DNA of 64,000 nucleotides from Entoloma clypeatum (taxonomy: Eukaryota; Basidiomycota; Agaricomycetes; Agaricales; Entolomataceae): positions 4,526,001-4,590,000 of the forward strand of contig OY751490.1 of assembly GCA_963565915.1 (NCBI GenBank). The letters are read 5' to 3'. The notes under the pieces were generated by a model. It searched no databases and was not told where the DNA came from. It saw nothing but the letters and a program-made list of their open reading frames with translations. The translations under genes were made by a program, and so were the position numbers. Below, in pieces: positions 1 through 9,294 of this stretch. Positions within the stretch are counted from its first letter, which is position 1; the number at the start of each line of letters is the position of its first letter.

Positions 1-3000
1 CGTGGTAGACGGGGTGAACACCGCGGAATGTGTCGGGGAGTCGGAGGGTAAAGGAGTGTGTGCCGGGTTGTGCAATGATCTCGTATGGTCCCAAGTACTT
101 TTCTGAGAGTTTCTTGGATGGGCGTGTTGTGCGGAAGAACTGTGCTTTGACGAAAACCTGTTGTCCGACAGAAAATGTCGGAGGTGCGATCCGATTATTG
201 TCGGAGGACTTCTGGTAACGTCGTTGAGCGTCGGAGATGGTGGCTTTCAGTTCTTGGTGAAGTTCGTCTAAGTCGGTCACGAAGGATCGGGCTCGGGAAG
301 AGGCGAGGTCTCGTTCCGGGTGAACAGTAATGTTCGGATGGTAACCCTTGTTAGCAAAGAAGGGAGATATGCCAGTGGTAGCACTAGGTGCGTTGTTGTA
401 CGCGAACTCCGCAATCGGAAGGAGAGCGGACCAGTTGTCCTGTTGGTAGTTGCAGAATATCCGCAAGTACTGTTCGAGGGTCTGGTTAGTGCGTTCGGTT
501 TGGCCATCGCCTTCGGGGTGGTAACCGGAGGTGAAGTGGAGGGTCATGTTTAGAGCCTTTCCGAGAGATCGGAAGAATCGGGAGACGAATTCGGGGCCGC
601 GGTCGGAGGTGATATGTTCGGGGACGCCGTGTTTAGAGAAGACATGCAATACGAAGAGTACGGCAAGGTCTTCGGAGGTGCAGTGAATTGTTGTCGGAAT
701 GAAAATACTTTGTTTCGTTAATCGGTCAACGATAACGAGGATTGAATCAAAGTTGTCGGAGGTCGGAAGGGTCTCGATGAAATCCATTGAGATAGAATTC
801 CAAGGACGTTCGGGGATCGGAAGCTGTTTGAGTAGGCCGTAAGGCTTGTGTCTTTGTGGCTTCGATCGCATGCAAGTGGTACATGACTTGCAATAGTGTT
901 TAACGAAATCTCGTATTCCGGGCCAGGTATAATCACGCTGAATGAGACTGAGTGTCTTGTTCTGACCTGGGTGTCCAGCAAGCATATGATCGTGCTTGTG
1001 CTGTAGGACTCGGAGTCGGAGGTCGTCGGAGTCGGGAACGTATATCCGATCGTCATGTCGGAGGAAACCATCGGGGTCGAGAGACCAGCGGGGTTTAGGA
1101 TCTTTAGAAAGAGTGTCGTAAAGAGTGTCGGAAGGGAGTGCTGTGAGTATGTCGTGGTGAAGCTTTTCTGTGTCCATGATAATGGTTGCACGGAGGACGG
1201 GCTCAAGGAGTTGAGTCGCGCGAACTGAAGCGGAGAGCTGTTTTTGCGAAAAGACTGGTCGGAGGTTGGTCGGATTGATGTCGACGTAGTCGCTATTTCC
1301 CCCTTTAGGATAGACATCCCAACGTCTAGTTAGAGAGTCAGGTTTAGTTCCCAATCGGCCGGGGCGGAATCGGATGACGAGGTTGAACTGAGAAAGGTAT
1401 TCCGACCATCGGACTTGTCGGCGTGAAAGAACTTTGGTGGTGGCAAAATACTCGAGATTTTTGTGGTCGGTAACGACGTCAATCGGAGTACTGGAGCCTT
1501 CGAGGTAATGGCGCCAAATTTTAAACGCTTCGTAGATGGCAAGAAGTTCCTTATCGTGGGTGTCATAGTTTACTTCGGGGGCCGTGAAGGTGCGGGAATG
1601 GAATGCGACGGGGTGGACTTCATTGTCGGAGGTGACTATCGACAGAATAGCCGCTAGGGCATAGTCGGATGCGTCGGTTTCGACAATTATCGGAGAGTCG
1701 GGAATCCAGTGTGTCAGGATCGGAGCGGTGGTAAATGCCTTTTTCAGGTCATTAAAAGCGGTTCGAGCGTCGTCGGAGAACAGCCAAGTGGCATGTTTCC
1801 TGGTTAAACGAGTGAGTGGAATAGTGATGTTGGAATAGAATGGAATGAAACGTCGGTAAAAGTTTGCAAAACCTAAAAAGGACTGGACGTCCTTCACTCT
1901 GCGCGGTTCAGGCCAATCCTGAATAATCTTGACTTTCGCTTCCGACATTTTGAGTCCGTCGGGAGAAAGGATAAATCCAAGATATTCTACAGTTTCGGCA
2001 GAGAAATCGCACTTGTCGGCGCGGGCGTAAAGACCATGTTGTCGGAGTCGTTGGAGGACTTCTCGGACATGTTTTTTGTGTTCCTCGGGGTTGTCGGAGT
2101 AGATCAGGATGTCGTCGAGGTAAATGGTAACGCAGTTGTCCAGAAGGTCGGAGAAGATGTCGTTCATAAAACGTTGAAAGGCTGCAGGTGCGTTAGACAA
2201 TCCGAATGGCATGACTAACCATTCAAATGATCCATAGCGAGTGCGGAATGCAGTTTTCCATTCGTCACCTTCAGCGATGCGGACTAGGTGGTATGCGTGT
2301 CGGAGGTCTATGGTGGTATAAACGCGTGCTTTTCCGGCAGTGGCTAAGAGGTCGGAGATGAGCGGAAGTGGGTATCGGTCCTTCTTTGTGATTTTGTTCA
2401 GGCCTCGGTAGTCGACGCATAGTCGGAGTGATCCATCTTTCTTTCGGACGAAGAGGATCGGAGCGCCGTGAGGTGAACTAGAAGGTTTGATGAAACCGAT
2501 ATTGAGGTGCTCATCGATGAAGTCTCGGAGGGATCCAAGTTCGGATTGCGAGAGTGAGTACATCGGACCAATCGGAGGGGAAGTACCTTCCTCCAAATTG
2601 ATTTTGAGGTCGTACGGTCGGTGGGGTGCAAGGGTGTCGGCTTTTTTCTTACTGAATACATCAGCAAAATCGTGGTATTCCTCGGGTATGCCAGAGAGGT
2701 CGGGAGCGTCGTCGGAGACAGACGCGGAATTGGCGGAGATGTCGGAGAGGTGAACGCGGAAAGCGTATGCCCCAGGAGCTTTACATGCATGGAGATATGC
2801 GGCTGCATTGACCATGGTAATCTGTGGCGGGTCGGAGGTGTTCGGAGTGAGCGGATCGGAGGTGCCCATCGGAGAGGGCGGACACTGCAGAGGTGGCGGA
2901 GCTGCCTCAGCAGTCGACGTCGGAGTCGGACTCGGAGTGTCGGGTAACGTAGAACGGAATAAGATACTGCCCAATACCCAGTCAATCAACGGATTGTAGC

Positions 3001-3418
3001 GGGTGAGCCAGTTGTGTCCTAGAACCAAATTACAAGACGAATCGAGGGTTGTCACGTAAAACGCGACGGTCAGAAATTCACCGGAAGGAAATCGGAGAGG
3101 AAGATCGATAGATTGTGTGATATAAGTATTTGAAGAACCGTCAAAAAGTTTCAAAACCATAGGTGAAGGAATCGGAGTCGGAGATAAGTTTAAAGAAGAA
3201 ATAAATCTGGTATCTGCGAAGCAATGTGTAGAACCAGAATCAATAAGAGTCTTTATCGGAAGAGAATCGGAAAAGGTCGGAGATATCAAATCAATACATA
3301 GAGAGTTCGGATTTGAGAGAGCGGACGCATTGAGTCGGAGGGTTTCCAAAGGTGCACGAAAGGAGTCAACGCAATCCCCAGTACGTGCTGGAATCTGAGG
3401 ACTGCTTACTATTTTTTT
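1..3418 (-). CDS. Gypsy-1 Pol polyprotein (partial, C-terminus outside window)
   Basis: Read in the frame -1 to gag, from the A7 slip site at 3412-3418. No stop occurs down to base 1. Order of domains: aspartic protease with LIDSGSTHCF near 3240; reverse transcriptase with the active-site box YLDD near 2115; RNase H with ETDASDYAL near 1670; integrase HHCC zinc finger (about 1000-870), DDE core with DFIETLP near 790 and TSDRGPEF near 600, then GDGQTERTN near 490. The window cuts the integrase tail at LPDTFRGVHPVY. There is no AUG at the pol start, so expression must be by frameshifting from gag. The domain order protease-RT-RH-integrase is that of Ty3/Gypsy (Metaviridae-like) elements. Confidence 0.9.
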
Positions 3419-3420
3419 GA
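3409..3420 (-). promoter_or_regulatory. -1 programmed ribosomal frameshift site joining gag to pol
   Basis: Sense strand reads TCA AAA AAA TAG. The heptamer A AAA AAA (3412-3418) fits X XXY YYZ in the gag frame and abuts the gag stop TAG (3409-3411). After a -1 slip the ribosome reads AAA AAA ATA GTA and enters the open pol frame. No downstream pseudoknot was assessed. Confidence 0.8.
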
Positions 3421-4635
3421 CTCGGTCGTCTTCTCCGATTTGTCCTCAGCTTGGGCCGCGCGGGCTTTTGCTTTGGCCTTAGAAGACGATTTCTTCGAGC
3501 AGTCGGAAGCCTGATGACCAACGTTGCCGCAAAACATGCATAAATTATTGTCAAATCGTCGTTGGCGTTCTTGGGGAGTTAATTTCCCATCTTTGCCAAG
3601 TTTGTCGGAGAGGGCGGATTTCGGAGAGGTGGATGACGATTTTTGTTGTTGTTGCGAGTTGGGTTTAGACAATGAGGAGTTGTTGTTGGAGGATGATGAA
3701 GCGGGGGTCTGTTTTTTGTCGGATTTGTCGGATTTGTCGGATTTCGGAGTAGATTTGTCGGAGGAGCGCAATTTCTCGCGTTGACGTTCCCAGTAGCGAG
3801 CATCAATGTTATGGGCCATTACTTTCAACTCGGCGAGAGTCTTTGGTTTGGGAAAAGTCCCCAAAACGTCCTTGATGCGTTCCGCTAAACCGGTATAGTA
3901 CCGATATCGGAGCGCGCCATCATCCCACTGCGTGCGAGCGGAAAGACGTTTGAAGTCCACGTTGTAACGTAGGATCTTCTGATTGTCGCGCATCCGAAGG
4001 TGATCCAGGCTATCCTCTGCTTCTCCGGTCGGATCGATAGGTCCGAATTCAGATCGGAGGATGTGCACAAAGGCGGACCAGTCGTCCAACCAGACAGAGT
4101 CGTCGTCGGACTCTCCCAAGAGGGTGGGCTCAAACCATTCGAGCGCGGTTCCTCGGAGGTACGACAGAGCGAAACTGACTTTGTTATCATCATCGTCAAA
4201 GGCGGGGTTGTTTCGGAAATATAGTGTGCATTGTGCGAGGAAACTGGTGAGTTTCCGAGAGTCGGAACCGTCAAAAGTGTCGGGTTCCTTCGATTTCTTT
4301 TTCGGAGTTTTCGGAGTCTCTCTACGTCGGAGCTCCTGCGTCATAAGCATAATTGCTTCGGCGAGGTTTGGAGTTTGCTCGCGACGGAAAGGATTGTTAT
4401 CGTCAAAAGGAGAGGTCGGCGATTTAAAAGGACGGAATTCTTCAGGAATCGGAGGTCCTTGTGTCTGAGGTGTTCGGAGACGAGGTGTCGGAGATATGGG
4501 GTCAGGTTTGGGTGCAGATTCTTCTGCGGGAATATCTTGGAACGTATGTAGAAATGTCGCCCTGGTGTCCTGCAGGTTTGAAGCTTCCGCTGCGGCTGCT
4601 GCTGCGCGGGAGTTCTGTGTGTTGCGGGCTGCCAT
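3409..4635 (-). CDS. Gypsy-1 Gag (capsid/nucleocapsid)
   Basis: 408 codons. The N-terminal third is low-complexity (Pro, Ser, Gln). A capsid-like core (residues about 110-260) contains FDGSDSRKLTSFLAQC, GTALEWFEP and a YTGLAERIKD helix, as in fungal Gypsy Gag proteins. Near the C-terminus a single CCHC zinc knuckle, CMFCGNVGHQASDC, would bind RNA; it is followed by a basic Lys/Ala tail. The start chosen is the ATG at 4635, about 45 nt downstream of the 5' LTR and primer site. The stop overlaps the frameshift site into pol. Intact. Confidence 0.88.
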   Translation of the reverse strand: MAARNTQNSRAAAAAAEASNLQDTRATFLHTFQDIPAEESAPKPDPISPTPRLRTPQTQGPPIPEEFRPFKSPTSPFDDNNPFRREQTPNLAEAIMLMTQELRRRETPKTPKKKSKEPDTFDGSDSRKLTSFLAQCTLYFRNNPAFDDDDNKVSFALSYLRGTALEWFEPTLLGESDDDSVWLDDWSAFVHILRSEFGPIDPTGEAEDSLDHLRMRDNQKILRYNVDFKRLSARTQWDDGALRYRYYTGLAERIKDVLGTFPKPKTLAELKVMAHNIDARYWERQREKLRSSDKSTPKSDKSDKSDKKQTPASSSSNNNSSLSKPNSQQQQKSSSTSPKSALSDKLGKDGKLTPQERQRRFDNNLCMFCGNVGHQASDCSKKSSSKAKAKARAAQAEDKSEKTTESKK

Positions 4636-4667
4636 AACTGGAATTTGAAATACGGATAAGCGAGTGG

Positions 4668-4679
4668 CAGTTTGAATAT
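4668..4679 (-). promoter_or_regulatory. Gypsy-1 primer binding site, self-priming type
   Basis: Two bases inside the LTR end, the sense strand reads ATATTCAAACTG. Its exact reverse complement, CAGTTTGAATAT, lies in the same LTR (plus-strand 4927-4938), about 33 bp downstream of a TATA-like TATTTAAAC (4963-4971), i.e. where the transcript should begin. This geometry matches Tf1/sushi self-priming rather than tRNA priming; no tRNA 3'-CCA complement (TGG) is present at the LTR edge. Confidence 0.65.
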
Positions 4680-4681
4680 AC

Positions 4682-5202
4682 TGTTAAGAACTGATCGACA
4701 AAACGTCGGAGCTACGTCGGACGCGTCGGAAGGTCGGAAGGTCGGAGCGCGTGCAACGTAGGGGCAAGGACTTGGCTTCAACTTGTGTGTTGCGCCCTCG
4801 CTAATACGTTGGTGTCCTTATTTCGGAGGATCGGAGGATCGGAGGATCGGAGGATCGGAGGTCGGAGGTCGGACTCAAGTTAAGAGTCGGAAAGAGGACG
4901 GGAGGTATGATGTCGAATCTAAGTTGATATTCAAACTGAAGCTAATACACGATTCTACATAAGTTTAAATACTATGTCGGAGGACGTGTGGCTTCGTCGG
5001 AGTCGGATAACGAGTGGCTGTCGGAGATTCTTAACATAAGTAAAATGATCGGATGTAAGTAATGTACGTAGTAACGAGATTCATAACAGTAAGTATGCAT
5101 AATAAGTATTAGTCAAAATGTCGGAGGTGTCGGGATTGGTCGGAAATCGTCGGAATGGATCGGAATGTAACAGAACTCTGATGATGTGACCCTGGGTTAA
5201 CA
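4682..5202 (-). repeat. Gypsy-1 5' LTR (521 bp)
   Basis: In sense the LTR opens TGTTAACC and closes TTCTTAACA, giving the short inverted termini TGTTAA/TTAACA typical of LTRs. It contains a TATA-like box (4963-4971) and the self-priming motif (4927-4938). Boundaries rest on the termini and on the primer site starting 2 nt inside; the partner LTR is outside the window. Confidence 0.7.
4823..4872. repeat. Short tandem repeat, CGGAGGAT units inside the Gypsy-1 LTR
   Basis: Four perfect 8-bp units CGGAGGAT (4823-4854) followed by shorter CGGAGGT-type units. It is the densest spot of the TCGGA enrichment seen through the whole element. Confidence 0.85.
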
Positions 5203-5425
5203 TGTCATTTCCAGTTGGCTCTACACTCTTTTCATTGCAATGGATGCAAATTTTTGCTGCCGCCGACTCAATGTATCATCAGATATATTGGATCCTGGTC
5301 TCATCCAAGGATACACATTCTTCATTGAGAATACAGAGTTTAAGGACCATTTGGCCACATTTGACAAAGCCTTTACCGAGGAACGGTCAACACGCAATAA
5401 TTTTGATGCCATCAAGCTCGCCAAC

Positions 5426-5544
5426 CATCAGCAAATCAGACATGTGCTATGGCTGCTATAGGCACTATAGGGCACTACATTCTCAGGGATGTATGCTACA
5501 GAGTGCTATGTAGCACTCTGTAGCACATGTCTGATTTGCTGATG
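5426..5544. mobile_element. MITE, 119 bp, inserted in the KDZ gene
   Basis: Perfect 24-bp terminal inverted repeats (5426-5449 and 5521-5544, outer end CATCAGCAAATCAGACATG). A second hairpin, CAGAGTGCTA/TAGCACTCTG, lies inside next to the right arm. It interrupts the KDZ reading frame between ...KLAN and ...GGPGIAASG. No clear target duplication is visible, and it has no coding capacity. Confidence 0.75.
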
Positions 5545-5653
5545 ACACATGAGGAGGTCCCGGAATCGCAGCCAGTGGTCTTGGTGCATACGGCTGCAGC
5601 CGACATGACATGTGGCAGCCGCTTTCAGTGGGTGATCTTCAGAAGGGAGAACG

Positions 5654-5711
5654 GTAGGCCTTCCCTTCATCATCAGCATGTCAAACCACGAAATTCACGC
5701 CCATTTTTCAG
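5654..5711 (+). other. Intron of the KDZ transposase gene
   Basis: GTAGGCC...TTTTTCAG, 58 bp. Removing it joins GGAGAACG to TCAGGTGAAC and gives GERQVNMDY, the conserved KDZ reading across this junction. Confidence 0.75.
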
Positions 5712-6214
5712 TCAGGTGAACATGGATTACTTCTTTGCCAATAGTCTGAAGCATCAAGACCCTCATCTTGGCCTCTTGCTGCTCATCATCTGCTATGACA
5801 TTGCCTGCCAGTATTTCATCAATCTCTTCAAACATATGGAAAAATACCCCCCAGCACTGAAGCTCAGTCAAAAGCCGGAGGATTTGCGAGTTTTTGTGCC
5901 AAAATATCATCTCAATGCTCATACCTTATTGTGTCGGCTAAATTATTCACTCAACTTGGCTCCTTTCGTGGGTTGGACCGATGGCGAAGCACCTGAGCGA
6001 GGTTGGGCAGCTATCGACGCTTTAGCACCAAGCACAAAGGAAATGGGTCCTGGCTCCCACCGTGACACCCTCAACCACCATTTCAATGACCAGAACTGGT
6101 GCAAGACCATCGCTTTTCATACATCCCTATTTTAATGAGATAATCTACTTTATTTATCATATATATGCAGCATGTCAGCTGCACGAAAAGCTGAAAGATG
6201 CTATCATGGAGAGC

Positions 6215-7252
6215 ATCTTTTTTTTTTTTTTTTTTGTCAACAATTTATATAGCGGTATACTAGGGGTACAGTCCACTTGACATAGAGTAAACTACATCGA
6301 TCCGAGGATCTACGTACACATGAAGAACAAGCGGCGCAAAGCTCCGTCGAGCTGATAAGTCCTCACGCCAGGACGGGGGGGTCTGTTATAAACAAACATG
6401 TTAGTATGCGCACCCGAATATTCGGCTGCGCGATACAGGAGCACTCCAACCTTGTGAGGTTGGCCGTTGGAGGCGCTGGGGGGTGTCTGCGCCCTACCCA
6501 CCAAAGAAGTGCCAGTGCGGTTCTTACCCTTTGGTCATGTTTGCTTGCCAGAGGGGGCTGCACCCCTTTGTACCCAGCGCGCTACCACGCGACTACCGCC
6601 AACGGTTGTGTTGGGCGTTGGACGGTCCCTAAAGGCAAATGCCCCTGGGTTGTCCATAATGAATTTCCTGAAGACGTCCCATACGGGAGAGTTCCTCGAG
6701 AAGGTGGGCATGTCTGGGGGCCTGGTGGGGTGGTGCAGACATTTGTAGAATATGTGGGCGAAGTCCTCAACGGACCCTGATCCACAGTCGCATTGTTCAG
6801 TCTTGTCACCAATACTGAACCTATGTCTATAGTGGCCAATTGGGACGTGACTGGTGAGGCCGTGGACCATTTGAGCCGTGAGGGATTGGGAGTGGCCCAC
6901 ATCCTTAAGCCATGTGCCGCCCTTGAGGTGGGACGGCTTCATTCTTTTGGCCTGAGCATGGTCTTGGCGTCTGACGCACAACCTCGGAAATTGGTAGTGA
7001 CGGCCAACATACTTGGGGGACTGATACAGGTTGTTCCAGTTGCCTAGCATGTCATCCATGAATTGTTTCGTATTGAAATCGAGGGATCTGGAGGCCGACT
7101 CACCACACTCAATGTGTATCGAGGAGGCAAAGTCATGCACTGCATGATGTGGTTCGAAGCCATGGTCCGAGCAATCAGGGACATGGTGAAAGAAGACCTT
7201 GGATTTCAGACCTGGTTCCTCAAACCAAGGAACCAGGTTACTGATGATAGCG
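6215..7252 (-). mobile_element. 5'-truncated LINE (non-LTR retrotransposon) in the KDZ gene
   Basis: The minus-strand element ends in an A18 tail (T run 6218-6235) and starts abruptly near 7252. The 11-bp target duplication TCATGGAGAGC lies on both sides (6204-6214 and 7253-7263), and the KDZ frame resumes immediately after it with MESVKHTD. A poly(A) tail, 5' truncation and a long duplication are the marks of target-primed reverse transcription. About 300 bp of 3' untranslated sequence (6236-6534) precedes the coding remnant. Confidence 0.85.
6535..7249 (-). pseudogene. LINE ORF2 C-terminal remnant
   Basis: About 238 codons, open, lacking the endonuclease and reverse transcriptase. The segment KGGTWLKDVGHSQSLTAQ followed by VPIGHYRHRF and the CxC...H...C cluster CDCGSGSVEDFAHIFYKC is the arrangement found at the C-terminus of basidiomycete LINE ORF2 proteins, downstream of the RNase H region. 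It was truncated at insertion and cannot be functional alone. Confidence 0.75.
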
Positions 7253-8116
7253 TCATGGAGAGCGTCAAGCATACAGACACATTTAATGGATTCACCTCCG
7301 CGATTCCTGAAGTATCAGTTGCAGAATGGAAAACAATGGTTGAGGTGTGGGAAAGTGATGAGAAGAACCCCAACCCCTTTGAAACGACCATGAATCATAT
7401 GTATTCATACAGGTTTCTTACTTTGCACTACTAAACCAATTGTTCTAGCTTTAACTGGAGCATCCATTCGGCTTCACCTTGCAGAAGAGGATGAAGCCCG
7501 CAGGGGAGATGATGCCAGTGTTCTCCATGAAGACATTACTCCATCAATGCTCATTATTAAAGGGCTCAAACTCAAAGAGCAGCAGTAAGTGATCCCGTCT
7601 CGTCTCCAATTGTTCCAAGTCTCATTAACTCTTAGACGCACGCTTCAGGTAGACACCAAGGCACTTTCTCAGCATGTGATGCCCACCCAGAAGTCCGGTA
7701 TCCTTGAGCGCGGGACTGCCCTCAGAAGACGGATAAGTGCATGGACTACAGTTTAGCATTTATACATGCCTTTTGTTGCTCCTCTATGCGTCCATGACAA
7801 GGTGGCTGCTGGCGACGGACCTCGACCATTCAAAGTACCTCTGTATCTTCCATCTGCAATCATTGACAATCCCATGCCCTGTGAGACTAGCCTTCTCGAA
7901 TATGAATGGTCACTATGGGAGGCACAGGCACTGGACTTCCTGAGCGATCTCCGCCAGCAACTTCTCTGCTGCTCCCACCTCTGGTATGACAGGGCTTGAA
8001 ACATGCACGGCCAGCGTGAAGGGACACGTTCATGGGCTGCTCTCAACACATTGAAGGCATCCATTGATATGGACACTGTATGTTACTGGGCTGCTCGTCA
8101 AGCACTCGTGGCATTG

Positions 8117-8503
8117 TGTTACGGACTTACCGGTTTGTATGTTACGCACTTTTCCCTTGCATTGTACCTTCGTCATTTCTTTGACTCATCGGACCGCTTA
8201 TTCATTTACCTTTACTCTACCATTCTCCTTTAGTATACTTCGCTCCCGCGCTGACTCGCACTCCGCAGTAGGGATTACTCAGTCCGCAGTCGTCTGACTC
8301 ACTTCGCACTGCCTTCCGCAGTTACTGACTCATCCGCACTGCCTTCCGCAGCTACTGACTCACTCGCTACCGCTCGTAGCCAGTACTATATAAACCCCAT
8401 GTACCATAGCTACATTCCTTAGATTTAGCAATCACTTTGCTCTTCGCCTTTCCACTTCCTGCATACTCTGCCCGAACCTTGGAACAGTTTGTTAAGCATA
8501 ACA
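8117..8503 (+). repeat. Gypsy-2 5' LTR
   Basis: Begins TGTTACGGAC and ends GCATAACA. TATATAAA at 8387-8394 is a probable core promoter; AGATTTAGCAA at 8421-8431 is the probable transcript 5' end. Several CCGCAG/ACTGACTCA short direct repeats lie upstream of the TATA box (8265-8360). Confidence 0.9.
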
Positions 8504-8505
8504 AG

Positions 8506-8516
8506 TTGCTAAATCT
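8506..8516 (+). promoter_or_regulatory. Gypsy-2 primer binding site, self-priming type
   Basis: TTGCTAAATCT, starting 2 nt after the 5' LTR, is the exact reverse complement of AGATTTAGCAA (8421-8431) located 34 bp after the TATA box. An 11-nt pairing between the RNA 5' end and the primer site is the Tf1 self-priming arrangement. The same pairing is conserved in Gypsy-3 (59129-59139). Confidence 0.7.
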
Positions 8517-8605
8517 CATTAGGTTCGCCCAGAGCGAAGAGAGCAACTACCAGACGAGTCAAGACGTCGCGCTTCTTTGAAGACTTCACCAGTAACCCAT
8601 TCAGC

Positions 8606-9292
8606 ATGCCAGAAGCCCGACAGGAGGAGCTAAGTCCTTGAGACAGTATCGATTTTACGCTTATCCAGCAGTACATCGAATCGGAGATCCGTCGCATCCT
8701 ACAGCAGGTGCTTGACGAAGAACTAAACAATGACGAGCATCGCCCCCACGGCGAGATAGCAGAGAGCATCCATCTTGCTCGGCAACACCAGATCGCGTGT
8801 TACAACGCCCGACAGAACGAACTCGAAAGCTTTCGCGTTCAAGAAGGACCTCAGACAGGTCGGATCACAGAGATCAGAGAGTTTATCGGTGTCCAGACAA
8901 CCGTTATCAGAAGATTGATTAGGACGCTCACATCGAGACGTCCCAGAGCCACATCATCACGTCTTACTCGAAGCAGCAGATCTACGCCCACTTCACCATC
9001 GAAGAACAACAGACCGAGTACAACCGCTGGGCACGAAACGAGAGACTTGACCCCTTCTCGAGACCAACAGACGCGCAGGAACAGAGATTCCTTAGAGATT
9101 TACAGAGGAAATACTCTGAACGTTTTGCCACCGATTCCGCCGACGAGTCCCCTGACGAATTTACTTTTGACTCCGTGCAGTCAGATATCGAACAGACGCC
9201 TAGAACAGGGACTCATTTTCAATCCTTACCTGTATCCCGAACCCCATCTTCATCCCAACAACCTGACTCCTCTTCTCCTCCGCAGACTCTAA
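8606..9292 (+). pseudogene. Gypsy-2 leader ORF upstream of and overlapping the gag frame
   Basis: A frame starting at ATG 8606 (MPEARQEELS) has one TGA at 8639 and is then open to 9292. In the sister copy Gypsy-3 the same codon is CGA, so the stop is probably a deaminated Arg codon. The first 100 residues are helical and charged (DFTLIQQYIESEIRR, HLARQHQIACYNARQ); the rest is Arg/Ser/Thr-rich. From about 8927 a second frame, in phase with gag, is also open and reads like protein (RWARNERLDPFSRP). Whether these are one N-terminal Gag extension joined by a frameshift or two proteins is not resolved. Confidence 0.45.
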
Positions 9293-9294
9293 AC

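Larger units (their letters stand above)
1..5202 (-). mobile_element. Gypsy-1: Ty3/Gypsy LTR retrotransposon, 5' part (left end outside window)
   Basis: Read on the minus strand, the element begins at 5202 with its 5' LTR (4682-5202), then a self-complementary primer site, gag (3409-4635) and pol in the -1 frame, which stays open to base 1. Its 3' LTR lies beyond the window, so the target-site duplication and LTR divergence cannot be measured. Protease, reverse transcriptase, RNase H and integrase are all uninterrupted, so this copy looks young and may be competent. It landed just upstream of, or in an intron of, the KDZ transposase gene that starts at 5203. The whole element, LTR and coding parts alike, is saturated with the pentamer TCGGA. 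Confidence 0.9.

Noticed and set aside
2398..2985. 195-codon minus-strand frame in Gypsy-1 pol
   Set aside because: Out of phase with the RT/protease frame; the pol frame itself is open through the region.
6218..6235. T18 run as a Pol III terminator
   Set aside because: It is the poly(A) tail of the minus-strand LINE, with target duplications on both sides.
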